Assembly: GCA_032358165.1 (NCBI GenBank)
Contig: JAALGY010000023.1
Location: forward strand, 2,356,001 to 2,420,000
Length of the DNA stretch: 64,000 nucleotides
Direction of reading: 5' to 3'
Source of the DNA: Diplosphaera chodatii
Taxonomy: Eukaryota; Chlorophyta; Trebouxiophyceae; Prasiolales; Stichococcaceae
The notes beneath the pieces are model-generated. The model saw nothing but the letters and a program-made list of their open reading frames with translations. It was not told where the DNA came from and searched no databases. A program made the translations under genes and the position numbers. This document shows positions 24,080 to 36,204 of the stretch, in pieces (position 1 is the stretch's first letter; each line of letters begins with the position of its first letter).

Positions 24080-27000
24080 ATGCCACGCGCGGCCTCGCCC
24101 GTTGAGCGCAGGGACAAAGACAAAGACGCAGACAGGGAGGCCCGCCGCGACGCGTCGCCGGGAGGCCACCGCGAGCGGCGCGAGAGGGACAAAGACAGAG
24201 ACAGGGACAGAGACAGGGAGGCTGACAGGGACAGGGCCAAGAGCCGCGACCGCGACCGCGAGCACGGCAAGCGCCGCCGGGAGGACAGCCGGGAGCGGGG
24301 CCGCGATGAGGCCAAGCGCACCCGCCGCAGCCACAGCCGCGAGCGCGGCGGCACCCGCGACAGGGACCGGGAGCCAGCGCGGCGGGTAGAGGACCGCGAC
24401 AGGGCGCCCTCCAAGCGGCCGGACGACAGGCGGCCAGACGACAGGGACCGGCGCTCTGAGAGGGAGAGGGAGCGCGAGCCGCGAGACCGGGACAGGCGCC
24501 CAGACCGCGGCAGCAGCAGGGACAGGGACAGGGACAGGGACCGTGCCGAGCGGCCCCGCAGCCGGGCGGGCAGCCGCGAGCGACATGGCAGCCGGCGGCC
24601 CGACGACAAGGAGGCCGCCGCCAATGGCAGCAGGGCGGAGCCCCGCGACGCTGAGAATGGCCATGCTGACCCCGAGGAGGGAGAGGTGCTCCCCGGCACG
24701 CCAGAGGCCAAGAAGAAGGCAGAGGCACGTTCTCCATACACACCGCACATCTGCAATGCTGCCTGCTTGCAGCAACACACTCTGGATGGTTGCGGTTGCC
24801 GATAATGCCTGCATGAGCAGAGGGGAACCACAGGGATGGTGGATGGTTTGCACCTCGGCCAAAATATGTTTCTAGTCCGCTGCTGCAGCCGCTGTCCCTT
24901 GAGGAGCTGGTGAAGAAGCGGGAGGCGGAGGCTCTGGCAGCCAGCAAGCCGGTCTTTCTGTCAAAGAAGCAGCGCGAGGAGCTGGCCCTCAAGCGCCGTC
25001 AGGTCCGAGTTCATGATGTCATCTGGGTGACATCACAATATCTGTTCACAGCAGCCTGTGTCTGTACCAGTGGGCACCTTGACCTTTGCAGTCCTGCTCT
25101 GTTGTACATGACATCCAGTCTTTGGTTGTACATCTTCAGAAGGGTAGTCACCTGCCAGTGAGGGGTGGCAACGGCTGCTGGGCTGTAGCAATATGCTGCC
25201 TCTGCAGGAGGAGGCAGCGGCGCAGGTGGCGGCCAGGGATGCGATCGCCGGCCCCACGGCCAATGGCACCCATGGTGCAAGTGGCCCGGACACCCGGCGG
25301 CGTGACGACGAGCGGAGGAGAGATGATGACAGGCGCCGGGACGACGACAGGCGGCGTGAGGACCGGCGGCGGGACGACACAGACCGCAAGCAGCGTGACA
25401 TCGTGAGTTGTGCTCCTGCCATTGAACGACCGCACGATCAACTTTGTTGCACCGATCTGCGCTGTAATGGTGCATGTTGCTGACCTTCATGCCACTGCGA
25501 TTTTTGCTATACTCAAAGCTGGGGTGCTGTATATCTGTGCTTTGGATTTATGTCACAAGATCATCATAATACCCATGTGAGTTCATAATACCCATGTGAG
25601 TTCACACATGGTGCCTTCATGTGTGCAGGACCGAGAGCGGGCAAAGGAGCTGGAGATGATTAAGGCGCAGTACCTGGGCGGCGAGAAGAAGAAGAAGAAG
25701 GTGCTCAAGGGCGCCGAGAAGTTCAAGTTCAACTTCGACTGGGAGGCGGGCGACGACACCAGCCGCGACCTCAACCCGCTGTACAACTCCACGCACGGTG
25801 CACCGCTGATGGCCCTCCCTGTTCCCTGCAGCAGCTGATGCACTGCCACCAAATGTGATGAGCCAGCAACTTGCACAGAGCATTGCGGGCAGACAGTAGT
25901 CGCCTGCTGTTGCTGCCTGCAGATCCGAACAGGTGCTTGCTGAGTGCCTCGCTGTTGTACAATGTCCTGCAGTAGCGCTCTTGCAGCATGCAACACGAAA
26001 CGTTGGTGATGCCAGTGCTGCAGAGGCGGCGCTGCTGTTTGGGCGGGGCCTGCGGGCGGGCGTGGACCGCCGCGAGCAGAAGAAGGCGTCCGCCAACCAC
26101 GAGGCCGACCTGCTGCGCAAGGCACGCAACTGTTGAAGCCTGGCCCGTGCTGTCAAGTTGGGTCATCACACGCGAGTTTTCATGTCTGGCCACATGCACT
26201 TCGACATTATAGGACAAACTGTTGTGTTACTGGGTGCACCAGATGGTTTCACAGTTGTGCTCAGTTAAATGCACACACTCTCGCTGAAAGAGCCATGCAC
26301 ACATTTCGCTGTCACTTGGACGCAGGTGCGGGAGGCGCAGGGCATCAAGGACACGGACGAGGACCGGCGGCGGGACCGCAACCGCAAGGCCATGGCCGAC
26401 GCCTACGACAAGTCTAGCATGAAGGCACGCCTCCCCTCCTGCTCTTGCACGCCATCGCAGGGACCCTGCCATGGGTGGCGTTACCTGCCGACAGTTGACG
26501 CTGCAGGGAAGCTGCTTTGCAGGGCCTCTGCTATGGCGCAACAACCCCGCATGGTAAGCTGACACACCATAGAAGGGCTTCAGCTGAGCCCTTGGCTGCC
26601 GTTGCAGGTTGGGTCGCACTGGTCGGAGAAGGCGCGCGACGACATGACCGAGCGCGACTGGCGCATCTTCCGGGAGGATCACAACATTGCGTACCGCGGC
26701 GCCGCGCTGGACAAGTCCACGCTGCCCATCCGCAACTGGCAGGAGGCCGGCCTGCCCAAGACACTGCTTAAGGTGCCCCCTGCCTATTCACTGCACGGTG
26801 CATTCAGCGGCTCCTGCCACTTCACCCTGCTGGTGTTTGGATCATCCAACCCACCTACAGCATGGCAAGATGATGAAATCTAGTTGCCTCTATGTGAGTG
26901 TTCCTACGAAGCGTGTGTCTCTCCTATGCAGGCTATTGATGCGCTCGGCTACATCAAGCCATCGCCCATTCAGATGGCCGCCATCCCGTTGGGCATGCAG

Positions 27001-29695
27001 TTCCGCGATGTCATCGGCATTGCTGAGACGGTACACTGAACCCCAGAGCTGAGGCGCAATCACTCCACGCTGTTGCCTACGAATTCCGCATGCATGCCAC
27101 ACAGCACTGCGTGCAACTCTTGGGCAAAGGTGAAATACACTTGCCGCTGCAACGCAGGGCTCAGGCAAGACGGCGGCCTTTGTGCTGCCGATGCTGACGT
27201 ACATCATGAACCAGCCCAAGATGACGGAGGAGGTTGCGGCGGAGGGCCCCTACGCCGTCATCATGGCCCCCACCCGCGAGCTGGCGCAGCAGGTCTACAC
27301 CTGTGTGATCCTGCATACCGTGCGACATGTGGATGCCGTGAGCTTGTGGATGCTGTGACTGTGACAGCAGCTCATGTTTTGCTTTCGGCCATCGCAGATC
27401 GAGGAGGAGGCAGTCAAGATGGCGCAGTACACAGAGTTCCGCTTCGTGTGCGTCGTCGGAGGTGTGAACTGCATGCAGTACTGCCCAATTGGCAGATCTT
27501 GCCATGTCAGCTTTGCTGCAGTGAGTGTAGTGCTTTCTTCCTCACAGCTTTCCCGCAACCGACTGGCCTTTGCAGGTGTCTTGACAGTGCGCTGTGCCCC
27601 CTGCTCTCTGCAGGGCAGTCCATCGAGGACCAGGGCTTCAAGCTGCGCAAGGGCTGCGAGGTCATCATCGCGACGCCGGGGCGGCTCATTGACTGCCTGG
27701 AGCAGCGCTATGCGGTGCTCAACCAGTGCAACTACATCGTGCTGGACGAGGCCGACCGCATGATTGACCTCGGCTTCGAGCCCCAGGTCTGTAGTATGTC
27801 TCGTTGAAGTTCCCTGTTCGGGGTTGCTTGTGCAGACTCCATCTGGTGCTTGACCTCAATCTAGCAGGGTTCATGGACCAAAGTCAGCACAGCAGGTGCC
27901 ATCAGCGAGCACAGCGTGTTGATATGACTCTTCCTTATTGTGCAGGTCATTGGTGTGATGGATGCAATGCCCAGCAGCAACCTGAAGCCGGAGGGCGATG
28001 ACGCGGTGCTGGAGTCCGACCGCATGTACCGCACGACCTACATGTTCAGGTGCTGTTCTGTGCAGCACAAATACCACTCCGGCTGCTGCTAATGCTGCCG
28101 TCACCAGCACATTTGCCTATTGTAGCATGCCTTGCCTTGCAAAAGGATGTGTACACACATGCTGCAATACTGCAGCAATTCCTGCGACCATCATCAGCTT
28201 TCGTGCCAGCAGTCAGACGGATGCGCTGCTGCGACCCAGTGGTGCTATGCACGCTGCTGACCTAGCGGTGGCATGCCTGCTGCAGCGCCACGATGCCGCC
28301 GGCGGTGGAGCGGCTGGCGCGCAAGTACCTGCGGCGGCCGGTGGTCATCAACATCGGGTCGGCGGGCAAGTCGGTGGACCTCATCACCCAGCGCGTCGTA
28401 GTGGTCAAGGACAACGAGAAGCCCAGCCTCCTGGAGCGCGAGCTCTCGTGCGCTCTTCTGCTCCGTCTGTCCCTTCACACCCGTTCTGTGGCGCTGCGGT
28501 TGTCCGTCTCTGCCTTGTACTGATCTCGTTCCCTCTCATGGTGATAGTTCTCCGACACTTGTCGCTCGTTGCTCGGTCACCAGCATGCGTGTGATGCCCC
28601 CAACTGGGTGGAATTGTTGGGTGCGGGCTGATGCTGATATATGCTAAATTTCATGCATACTGCAAGGTACCATCGAGTGTGCCTTTTGCCCCTGAGCTTC
28701 TGCTGCATCAAGTCACGCACTTGGCTCGCAGGTACTTCCCGCAGTCGGCCAAGGTGGTGGTGTTTGTCAACACCAAGCGGCAGTGCGACACTGTGGCGAG
28801 CATCCTGGCGGACAAGGGGCTGGCCTGCACCATCCTGCACGGCGGCAAGTCGCAGGTCTGCATGGAAACCATTGCGTGCCCTGACTTTGCCCGTTGCATG
28901 TGGTCGATGACTGCGTGCTCACCCTGCATACTTCGCCGACTTGACGAGGTCGTCGTTGCAGCTATTGACTGGGCTGCTCCTGTTTCGATGACTGCAGGAT
29001 CAACGAGAGGAGGGGCTCAAGGGCTTCCGCGACGGCAGCTTCCCAGTGCTGGTCGCCACCGATGTCGCCGGCCGCGGTATCGATGTCCCAGATGTGAGTC
29101 ACGCTGCGTCGTACACTCGGGCGCATTGGTTCTGATCGTTTCAGCTTGGTCGGGCCAGCTGACCAGCGCTTCTTGAAATGGCAGCACATCCCGCGAGTGC
29201 CTGCTGATTGACCACTCGCCAGCAATGGGTGCTGAAGCGCGGGACACTGTCGCCTGTGCAGGTGGCGCTGGTGGTCAACTACGACATGCCCAACTCCATC
29301 GAGAACTACACGCACCGCATCGGGCGCACAGGCCGCGCCGGCCGCAAGGGCACAGCCGTCACCTTCCTCACCATGTCCGACACCGAGGTCTTCTACGACC
29401 TCAAGAAGTAAGCACGACCCGGCGTCCTTGGCTAGGCACACGCTGCAGTTTGCCCAACCGTGCTGAGACCCCTCTGCTGCTGGCAAGCTGCCCGCCTGAG
29501 TCTCAGTGCCTTCAGGGTCTGTGTGTCAGCCTGTCTGCTGCTGAGAGGGAGCTCCTCGTGGCCTTTTGCAGGTTCTTGGAGGATGCAAAGGCCGCTGTGC
29601 CGCACCAGCTGGCATCACACGAGGCGGCCAAAACAAAACCAGGCAGCATCGAGGGCAAGTCGCGGCGCGACACGGTCATCTTTGCCAAGAAGTGA
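24080..29695 (+). CDS. PRP28: PRP28/DDX23-type DEAD-box spliceosomal RNA helicase
   Basis: U5 snRNP helicase that swaps U1 for U6 at the 5' splice site. Exon 1 from ATG 24080 encodes an RD/RE-rich N-terminus of about 215 residues. Exon 2 gives [20 protein letters not shown] and [16 protein letters not shown] (24889-25000), a signature of DDX23 orthologues. Next come [20 protein letters not shown] (25725-25785) and [19 protein letters not shown] (26645-26700). Helicase motifs: Q-motif region [18 protein letters not shown] (split by an intron after 27030), Ia PTRELAQQ, Ib [23 protein letters not shown] (27740-27786), III FSATMP (split by an intron), [49 protein letters not shown] (29315-29355). 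It ends VIFAKK. All motifs are intact. The first intron appears to start with GC. Confidence 0.95.
25565..25602 (+). repeat. 19-bp perfect tandem duplication in a PRP28 intron
   Basis: The unit CATAATACCCATGTGAGTT occurs twice with no spacer (25565-25583 and 25584-25602), just upstream of the acceptor at about 25628. It looks like a recent replication-slippage event. Confidence 0.8.
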
Positions 29696-30031
29696 CTGCA
29701 GCATCTGGGCTGCTGCGAAGGGCCTCTTGATGCTGGTGTCATCCTGCTGACATTGCCACGGTATCCGCGTTGTGCCGGGGCAAACAAGCCGTCACCCCGA
29801 GCCATAAGTATCATGTTGGTTGTCACATACTATCTACATTCAGCGTCAGCAGATGTGATGCAGTTGCTGAAACAAGTAGCGCTTGATCGCTTGACAAGTT
29901 CAGCTGAGCAAGGTGTCCCCCAAGGTGGACAGTGAGGACTACCAAGTCATACACCCTCCTGAACACACGTACTTGCAGATGCAAGTCGTCATTGAGACTG
30001 CAATTCTCAAGACTACAGGCTGGCATGCCTC
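29696..30031. other. Convergent spacer, PRP28 / S-acyltransferase
   Basis: 336 bases between two converging stop codons. No coding signal and no clear TGTAA on either strand near the stops. Confidence 0.45.
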
Positions 30032-32134
30032 TCAGCAACCCTTCTTCAAACGTCCCCTGGTTGTCAGCCCCGAGAACTGCGGCAGGAGCCACTGCCATGC
30101 GGGCTGCTCGCCAAACACATCTGTGAGCCGGTCCCTGCACAGTTGCACCGCAAGCACTTGTCGACTGATGCGCCTGCTCTTTCATGCACTCCGCGCCAAC
30201 CTACAACTCCTCGAGTAGACGCTGGTATAAACTTCGCACACTCCACAGCGAAGGTTCACCTGAGTGACCGCTTGGCAAAGACGGGGCGCACGCTGTGAGG
30301 CGCAGCATTGGCCATCTTGAGTGCATCCACGTAGGTGACCCCAGTCAGCGCCCACAGCATCTGCTGCTGGAACAACATCCCGGCAGCACCCATGACGCCC
30401 AGCGACGCACACAGCAGGTACAGTGTGGCGCACAGCCACACTGGGGACACCTGCACTTGAACGGTGCAGAACGGTTTCTGGGTTGGCGCTGTGACTGGTA
30501 GGACAGGCGCAGCAAATAGCTGCTGGTCATATCTGCAGTTGCTGCAAGGTCTTATGCAGGCAATGCAATGCTGAGGTGCTATGCATCAATAGGCGCCAAT
30601 GTAAAAGTATGTTGCTCAACGGAAGTGACGCAACCGTCGAAGTGTAGTAGGTGGATCTGGTGCACATGTACCTTGACAATCCACCAGACCAGCAGGTACG
30701 CACGCCGCCAACTGAACTCCTGCCTGAATGCTAGCCAGCTGGGTCGCGCTACGTCCCAGCGCTTCCAGAGGGTCAACAACGACAGGACAACGATGTACCT
30801 GCAAAAATTGCGCAGGGTAGATAATTATGCGTTACGCTGACCTTGGCAGCCTCAGGTCTGTGCAAAGTGATGTGTTCATGTGCAACTGCACGCGTCTCAA
30901 GGATCGAGCCCTATGCACCCGAGAGAGTCTGCTCACCAGCATGCCGCAAGCGTCCAGAACAAAAATACGACAAACCAGCGGCGGTTGCCAGCCCCCACAC
31001 AGTTTCCTGACGGCCAGCAGATGTGCATTTGGGGCTCGGTTGGCTGGGCTGACTGGTACCATGCAGGTGCTGTGTGCAGTGTAGTGATGAGCAATGAGCG
31101 GTTCACCTATGAATGGGCAGTGATGATCCATGCCCTCAATACAGGCCCCGCACTTCCTGCATGCAGAAAGGGGTTCAGTAGGCTAACCGCAGCGTGTGTT
31201 TGGCACAGGAAAATCCTGCAGGCTCTCTGTGCGATGATACTGAGACACTTCAACCTGCTCTTGACATGCAAACACACCTGCAGTGGTGTGCACTGGGTGT
31301 TTTGGCCGATTCACATACAGGACAGAAGGTAAACCCTTCCATGCTGCCCTGCTGCACAGGCTGGTACTCGCTCAACTTACGAACGAGAATGCCTGCGCAA
31401 AATGATCGACAGTAGGCTGTGATCGGATCAGCCGCAGGTCTGCAGCTGCTTCATCGTCACAGGTCGTCGTATGTCCTGCACGGATCCTCTTCATCCAATG
31501 CCCACCTGGATCTGCCAACACAGCGGCAAAATAGAAGAAGATGACCACGAACGACAGCCAACAGGTGAGCGGCACATGCAGCCACCACATTTCAGCCCAT
31601 TGCGGCAGGATGTATGTTACCCCAAGCCCGATCAGTGTTGCGATTAGTATACAAACGCCCACCAGACGGCTGCGCCTGCGTCATCATGCACGTACCCTGA
31701 CTCAGCGCAAACACAAATGATGTACCTTGCTGCCTGACAGGCGAGGCGACAGAGATTGAGCATGTTTTGCAGGGCCCTGAGTCCCGTGATCTCACTCGTG
31801 CGCATGTGGACGTTGCTGTGCTGCTTTTTGACTTGACGCTTGGTGCGGTGCTGGCGGCAGCGTCAGAGCGCCACAGAATCCACACTGCAGTTCAGCCAGT
31901 ACATCGTGTGCCTGCTTTGCACGTCGGCTGATAGGTGAAGACGCCCGCGTGACGATGCTGTGCACACGTAGAGGTGCACATGATCTGTGTTACCTTGTAC
32001 GTCGGTGCGGGCTGGCCGTGCTGCACAGGAATCTGCACTTGGGTGCCGCACGCCCAGCAATTTGCCAGATGCAGCGGCACAGTGCTTCCTGCTTGCTCTA
32101 TTGTCGCACTTGTGGGCCGTGAGCCGTCCGTCAT
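30032..32134 (-). CDS. DHHC S-acyltransferase, PAT11-like, with N-terminal zinc ribbon
   Basis: Membrane enzyme that palmitoylates cysteines. Exon 1 from ATG 32134 ends APTYK at a gtaaca donor. An acceptor ctgcag gives CGFCGALTLP, so with NCWACG upstream it forms a CxxCG...CxxCG ribbon, as in Arabidopsis PAT11. A donor gtcaag in phase 2 (near 31830) joins to RSRLVGVCILIATLIG (TM1), with TM2 WLSFVVIFFYFAAVLADPG (to about 31510). The DHHC-CRD is FTFCPVCESAKTPSAHHCR, KCGACIEGMDHHCPFI and GNCVGAGNRRWFVVFLFW over three exons; all Cys/His are present. TM3/4 follow (about 30800-30680 and 30452-30380), with TGVTYVDALK in place of the TTxE motif. The donor after KRSL at 30260 joins in phase to the last exon (30134-30032), DRLTDVFGEQPAWQWLLPQF, a normal family ending. 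Confidence 0.87.
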
Positions 32135-32718
32135 GCCAGCAGAGCAGGCTCGAATGAGCGGCGTGAAAGATCACCCTATCTCAGCACGCGTCCATCAATA
32201 CTCTCTGGTGCGGCATAGGCGGTCAGTTGATGACCCGTGCCCACGGCGCCGGACGCTCCTTCAATGCATTGCCTCCTTGCTGATCTTACGGTATAAGATT
32301 CCAACGTAGCAATTGCTGTGGTGATCATGCAAATGCATTGATGGCAATATGACAGTGTGCATGTGCAAATTGCTGACATGCACAGCCCAGTCAGACCTGT
32401 CAGGCAGTTCGCCTGCAAGGGGCATGGGCATTGCCGCATTGGGCGAGCTTGCCAGGGAGATGATGGAAGAGCATCACATGCGCGTGTGGCCGCTTGAACC
32501 AACAGTGCTTTGTTCATGAGCGCATAGCTTTGCTGAGGCGAACGATTGCGCAGTTGTGCAGGGGCAGCACGCTGCGCTTCAGTCACTTGCCTGAGTGCAG
32601 ACTGCCAGATCCCCACAACCATCACAGCTCGGCCAGGCTCTCTTAATTGTTGCAATCGTTTTGATTGCTGCTGGCGGCGGAGTGTCCTCTCTTCGTTGAT
32701 TGAGGGTCGTCAGGCACC
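32135..32718. other. Divergent spacer, S-acyltransferase / epsin
   Basis: 584 bases between two divergent ATGs. No gene recognised. The last 60 bases before the epsin ATG are pyrimidine- and T-rich. Confidence 0.45.
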
Positions 32719-35700
32719 ATGGATATGATCAAATCCTACGCGAAGGAGTTCAAGAAGACGGAGGCCTTCGGTTACGTATCACAACTTTCCACCAAAGTCA
32801 AGCAGATGGCGTTGAACCTGACTGATCTGGAGGTCAAAGTGGAAGAAGCCACCAACAACGAGCCCTGGGGCCCACACGGCAGCGCTATGGCGGGTCTGTC
32901 ACTGGCAAGAACCGATTGCTTTGTGGCCATGTTGTGCATGCCTTCCTGCCAAGCCTGGCAAGCCCTCGTCACAAGCATTGGGCCCTCTTGCGCAGTGACG
33001 AGTGTGCGGTGTGATGTCTGTACCACGAAGATGCACAGGAACACTCTTGCGCACCGTCTGCTGCAATGCGCCGCACTGGAGGCGTACTCGTATGCTGCGA
33101 TGCAGAGATCTCAGAGGCGGCGTATGACTCAGAGGGCTACCGCCAGATCATGGGCGTGGTTGCAAGGCGCCTGCAGGACACCGGCGAGCTGTGGCGCCAT
33201 GTGTACAAGTCGCTGCTGTTGCTGGAGTACATGCTCAAGCACGGGCCGCAGAAGGTGGGCAACAACTGCTGCTGCAGCACCGCATCAATGTGATGCAGAG
33301 GACGGTCAGATCGCCAGTGTATCTGCAGTTTCTCCATGCACAACGGCTTGTCCAACTTTATACGCAGCTGCATTGCGATCTGCTGCTGTCTCACGGTGGC
33401 ATCCCGCATGCATTCAGGTAGCCTGACCATCGAGTTCGCTGTTGTGGTGCTCCGATGCAGGTGGTGCAGGAGCTGTCCAGCAACCTGATCGTCATCGAGA
33501 AGCTGCAGAGCTTCCAGTACAAGGATCCGAACATGCGGGATCATGGTGAGAATGTGCGCCACCGTGCCAAGCACCTGTGCGAGCTGGTCATGGACCCTGA
33601 GCGAGTGCGCGAGGAGCGCAAGAAGGTGAGGTGTTTCATATTGGCTGCAGCAAGTGCATCAAGGCACTTGAAGGACTGCACTCTGCTGCGCCAGCAGGGC
33701 ACGCCGCTCGCATGCGATTGCCGTCTCCCGCTCATGGATGAGCATGTTGCCCCTGCTGCAGGCTAAGGAGTTGAAGAGCAAGTACACAGGCGTGTCGTCC
33801 GACATGATGCGCAGCCGCGTGGGCGGCTCATCTGGTGGCGGCTCCACTGGTGCGCATCATGACATTCCACTGGCATGCAGCGCAACGCCAGATGCAAGTT
33901 CACATAGCAAGACACTGTGACGGCGGGCATGCTGGCGCCGTGGCAACACCAGCATCTGTATTGGCAGGTGGGCGACACTATGATGATGAGGATGATGATG
34001 ACATCTATGCGACGCGCGAGTCACGCAATGGCGGCTCACGCGGCGATCGCGGCGCCATCGGCCAGTCCAGCCGCTCGGAGTCAGACCCGATGGAGGCCAC
34101 CAGGTGAGGAAGTGTGTTTAGTGCAAGTCAATGTATCATCAGCTGGTCGCGCATGCTTTGCCCACTACAGGGTTTCACAGATTCAGAGAGCGGCAGCTCC
34201 TCTGCCAGCCAGACAGTGACTGATCACCATCCTGCAGCAGGGCGCGCATTGACGCCATCAAGGCCAGGAAAGCGGCAGACCAGGAGGCAGAGGCGGACGA
34301 AGGGGCCGGCAGCAAGCAAGCCCGGAAGCTTTCTGCCATGCGCGTGGACCCCAAGGCAAGGCAGTCAGCATACTGACCTCGTCGATAATGTCGATTTGGT
34401 CTGGGCCTTGCAGACGTTGAGATCAATGCAGGTGTCAGACTGTACGCTGAGCGTCGAAATTTCGCCCATGACATTCGCTCAGGTGTCTGCATCGCTGGGG
34501 CTGAAGGCGCCGGCGCCCGCTGCAACGGGCGCTGCAACGAGGCCCAAGGCCGCGGGAACGGCAGCACACCAGGAGGTGGACCTCATGGGCGGCTTTGACC
34601 ATGAACCGGCGGCAGCGGTGAGCACAGCATGTGATCGTATGTTGTCTGTATGTTGTATCATCTGGCCATGTGGTAAGTTAATGTGAGTGAACCTCCGAAG
34701 CATGTGCAAGGCATGGTGTAAACCAGCTGCTTGTGCATGCTGCAGGACTCTGGTGCGAGGGCGTCTGGGGATGCGTGGAATGCCTTCGAGGGCGCGGACG
34801 GCGGCGCAGGCGCCACTGAGCTGGCAGCTGGCGGTGACAGCTCGTGGGCAGCATTTGGCAGCACGGGCGGCCAGCAGAAGCCAGCCCAACCCGCAGACCC
34901 TGTGGCGGTGGGGATGCGGCTCGTGACTGCCAGATGTTATGACTCTATGGGTGTGAATGTGGGAATGTCTGTGATGTGGGTGCTCTTGGCTGAGTCTGGT
35001 GCACTCTGTGTGCATAGGATCTGTTCGCACTTGATCCTGCACCCGTTGCGCACTCCGGCACCAAGTCTGGTGCAATGTCAGCTGATGCCTTTGGCGACTT
35101 TGGCTCTGCTTCGCCAGCCGCCTCCTTGTCCGCACCTATGGCCAGCCCAGCAAGCACAGCCATGAAGGTGATCTCTGTTGCACATGGACTGCACCATGCA
35201 CGTGCCATATGTAGCATTTGCAGTCTGGTAGGACTGTGTAGAGCGGCAGCAGTGCATTTGTGGAAGCAAAAGTGCTGACCTTCTTAGTAATGGTCTGAAG
35301 GCTGCCGCGCTGCAAAAGCCAGCGCTGCCAGAGGATATATTCTCGGAGGTGCCGGCGCCGCCGCCCACCTACGGCAACAGCGGGCAGGCACGCATGGCAT
35401 CCTGCTGGTTTGCCGGTGTCTGTGTCCCTGCAATGCTGGCAGAAACTTGCGCGAAGTCAGCATTATGCATGCATGCAGGGCCAGTCATATAGCATGACGC
35501 CGCCGCAGGCACCCGGAGGCCAGTTCCCGCAGCAGCAGGGCTTTGCACAGTTCCCTGGCCAGCTGGGTGCCGCGCAGTACGGTGCGCAGCCGGGCGCTGG
35601 GCCGTACGGCCAGCCGCATGCAGGCATGCCGGGCTATGGCGCTCCGTCCCCTGCTGCGACAGCCCAGATGGGCGCCAGCGGCAGCTTCACGGCAGGGTTT

Positions 35701-35859
35701 GGGGGCATGCAGCCAGGGGCGCAGCAGGCGCAGCAAGGCTATGGCAGCGGCAGCCCAGAGCCGCAGTCCCACATCGGCGACCTGGGCCTCACAAAGGGCA
35801 AGAGCGGGCAGCAGCCTGCCAGCAATGGCAACGATCCCTTTGCAGGACTGGGCTTCTGA
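32719..35859 (+). CDS. ENTH-domain epsin-like clathrin adaptor
   Basis: Epsins bind phosphoinositides through ENTH and recruit clathrin and AP complexes during vesicle budding. Exon 1 (32719-32893) gives KVKQMALNLTDLEVKVEEAT and NEPWGPHGSAMA, joined in phase 1 to EISEAAYDSEGYRQIMGVV. Then ELWRHVYKSLLLLEYMLKHG (33185-33242), SSNLIVIEKLQSFQYKD and HGENVRHRAKHLCELVMDPE complete ENTH (to about 33625). The rest is a low-complexity tail: an acidic patch DDEDDDDIYATRES (33977-34020), Gly/Ala/Gln-rich segments, DAFGDFGSAS (35083-35110) and a Gln/Gly/Pro-rich C-terminus ending NDPFAGLGF. The DPF tripeptide and Phe-Gly pairs are the usual adaptor-binding motifs. Among plant proteins it resembles EPSIN1-3. 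Exon borders in the tail are approximate. Confidence 0.88.
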
Positions 35860-36204
35860 TGGTTATTCCTTGCCTGCACGAGGAAGCACAACTCGCTATG
35901 CCTATGTCAACTCAGGTTTTGAACACCCAACGAAACCTGATGTTCGTGCACATACACTGCTGGACGGTGCTCACATACTGCGACCGACTCACACACGTCA
36001 CAGACAGGCAGGGCATCCCTTACAGGACACTTGTGATGAATGACAGGCTTGTGATGTCAGAGAAGCTGCTCAGAATCCTGACCGGCACTTCCAGCTTCCC
36101 GCGACCATGGCAGGCGTAGCATGGTGTACTTCCTGTCTACATGCGCCAGATGAAATTTGCGGCAGTCTTGTTCGACGACGGTGCAGCATTCCATTCGGTT
36201 CAAA
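35860..36204. other. Spacer between epsin and AP2-domain gene
   Basis: 345 bases, same-strand genes. No coding or repeat signal seen; contains the epsin 3' UTR and the AP2-gene promoter. Confidence 0.4.

Noticed and set aside
23853..24992. Open frames of 285-379 codons antisense to the PRP28 N-terminus
   Set aside because: They are mirror frames of the repetitive RD/RE codons (giving Arg/Ser/Cys/Pro strings) with no motif, and the plus strand encodes a known protein.
31760..31860. Alternative frame in the S-acyltransferase reading HSNVHMRTSEITGLRALQN, suggesting a frameshift
   Set aside because: A phase-2 donor gtcaag joins the zinc-ribbon exon directly to TM1 with PAT11-like spacing, so no frameshift is needed. 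The other frame is then intronic.
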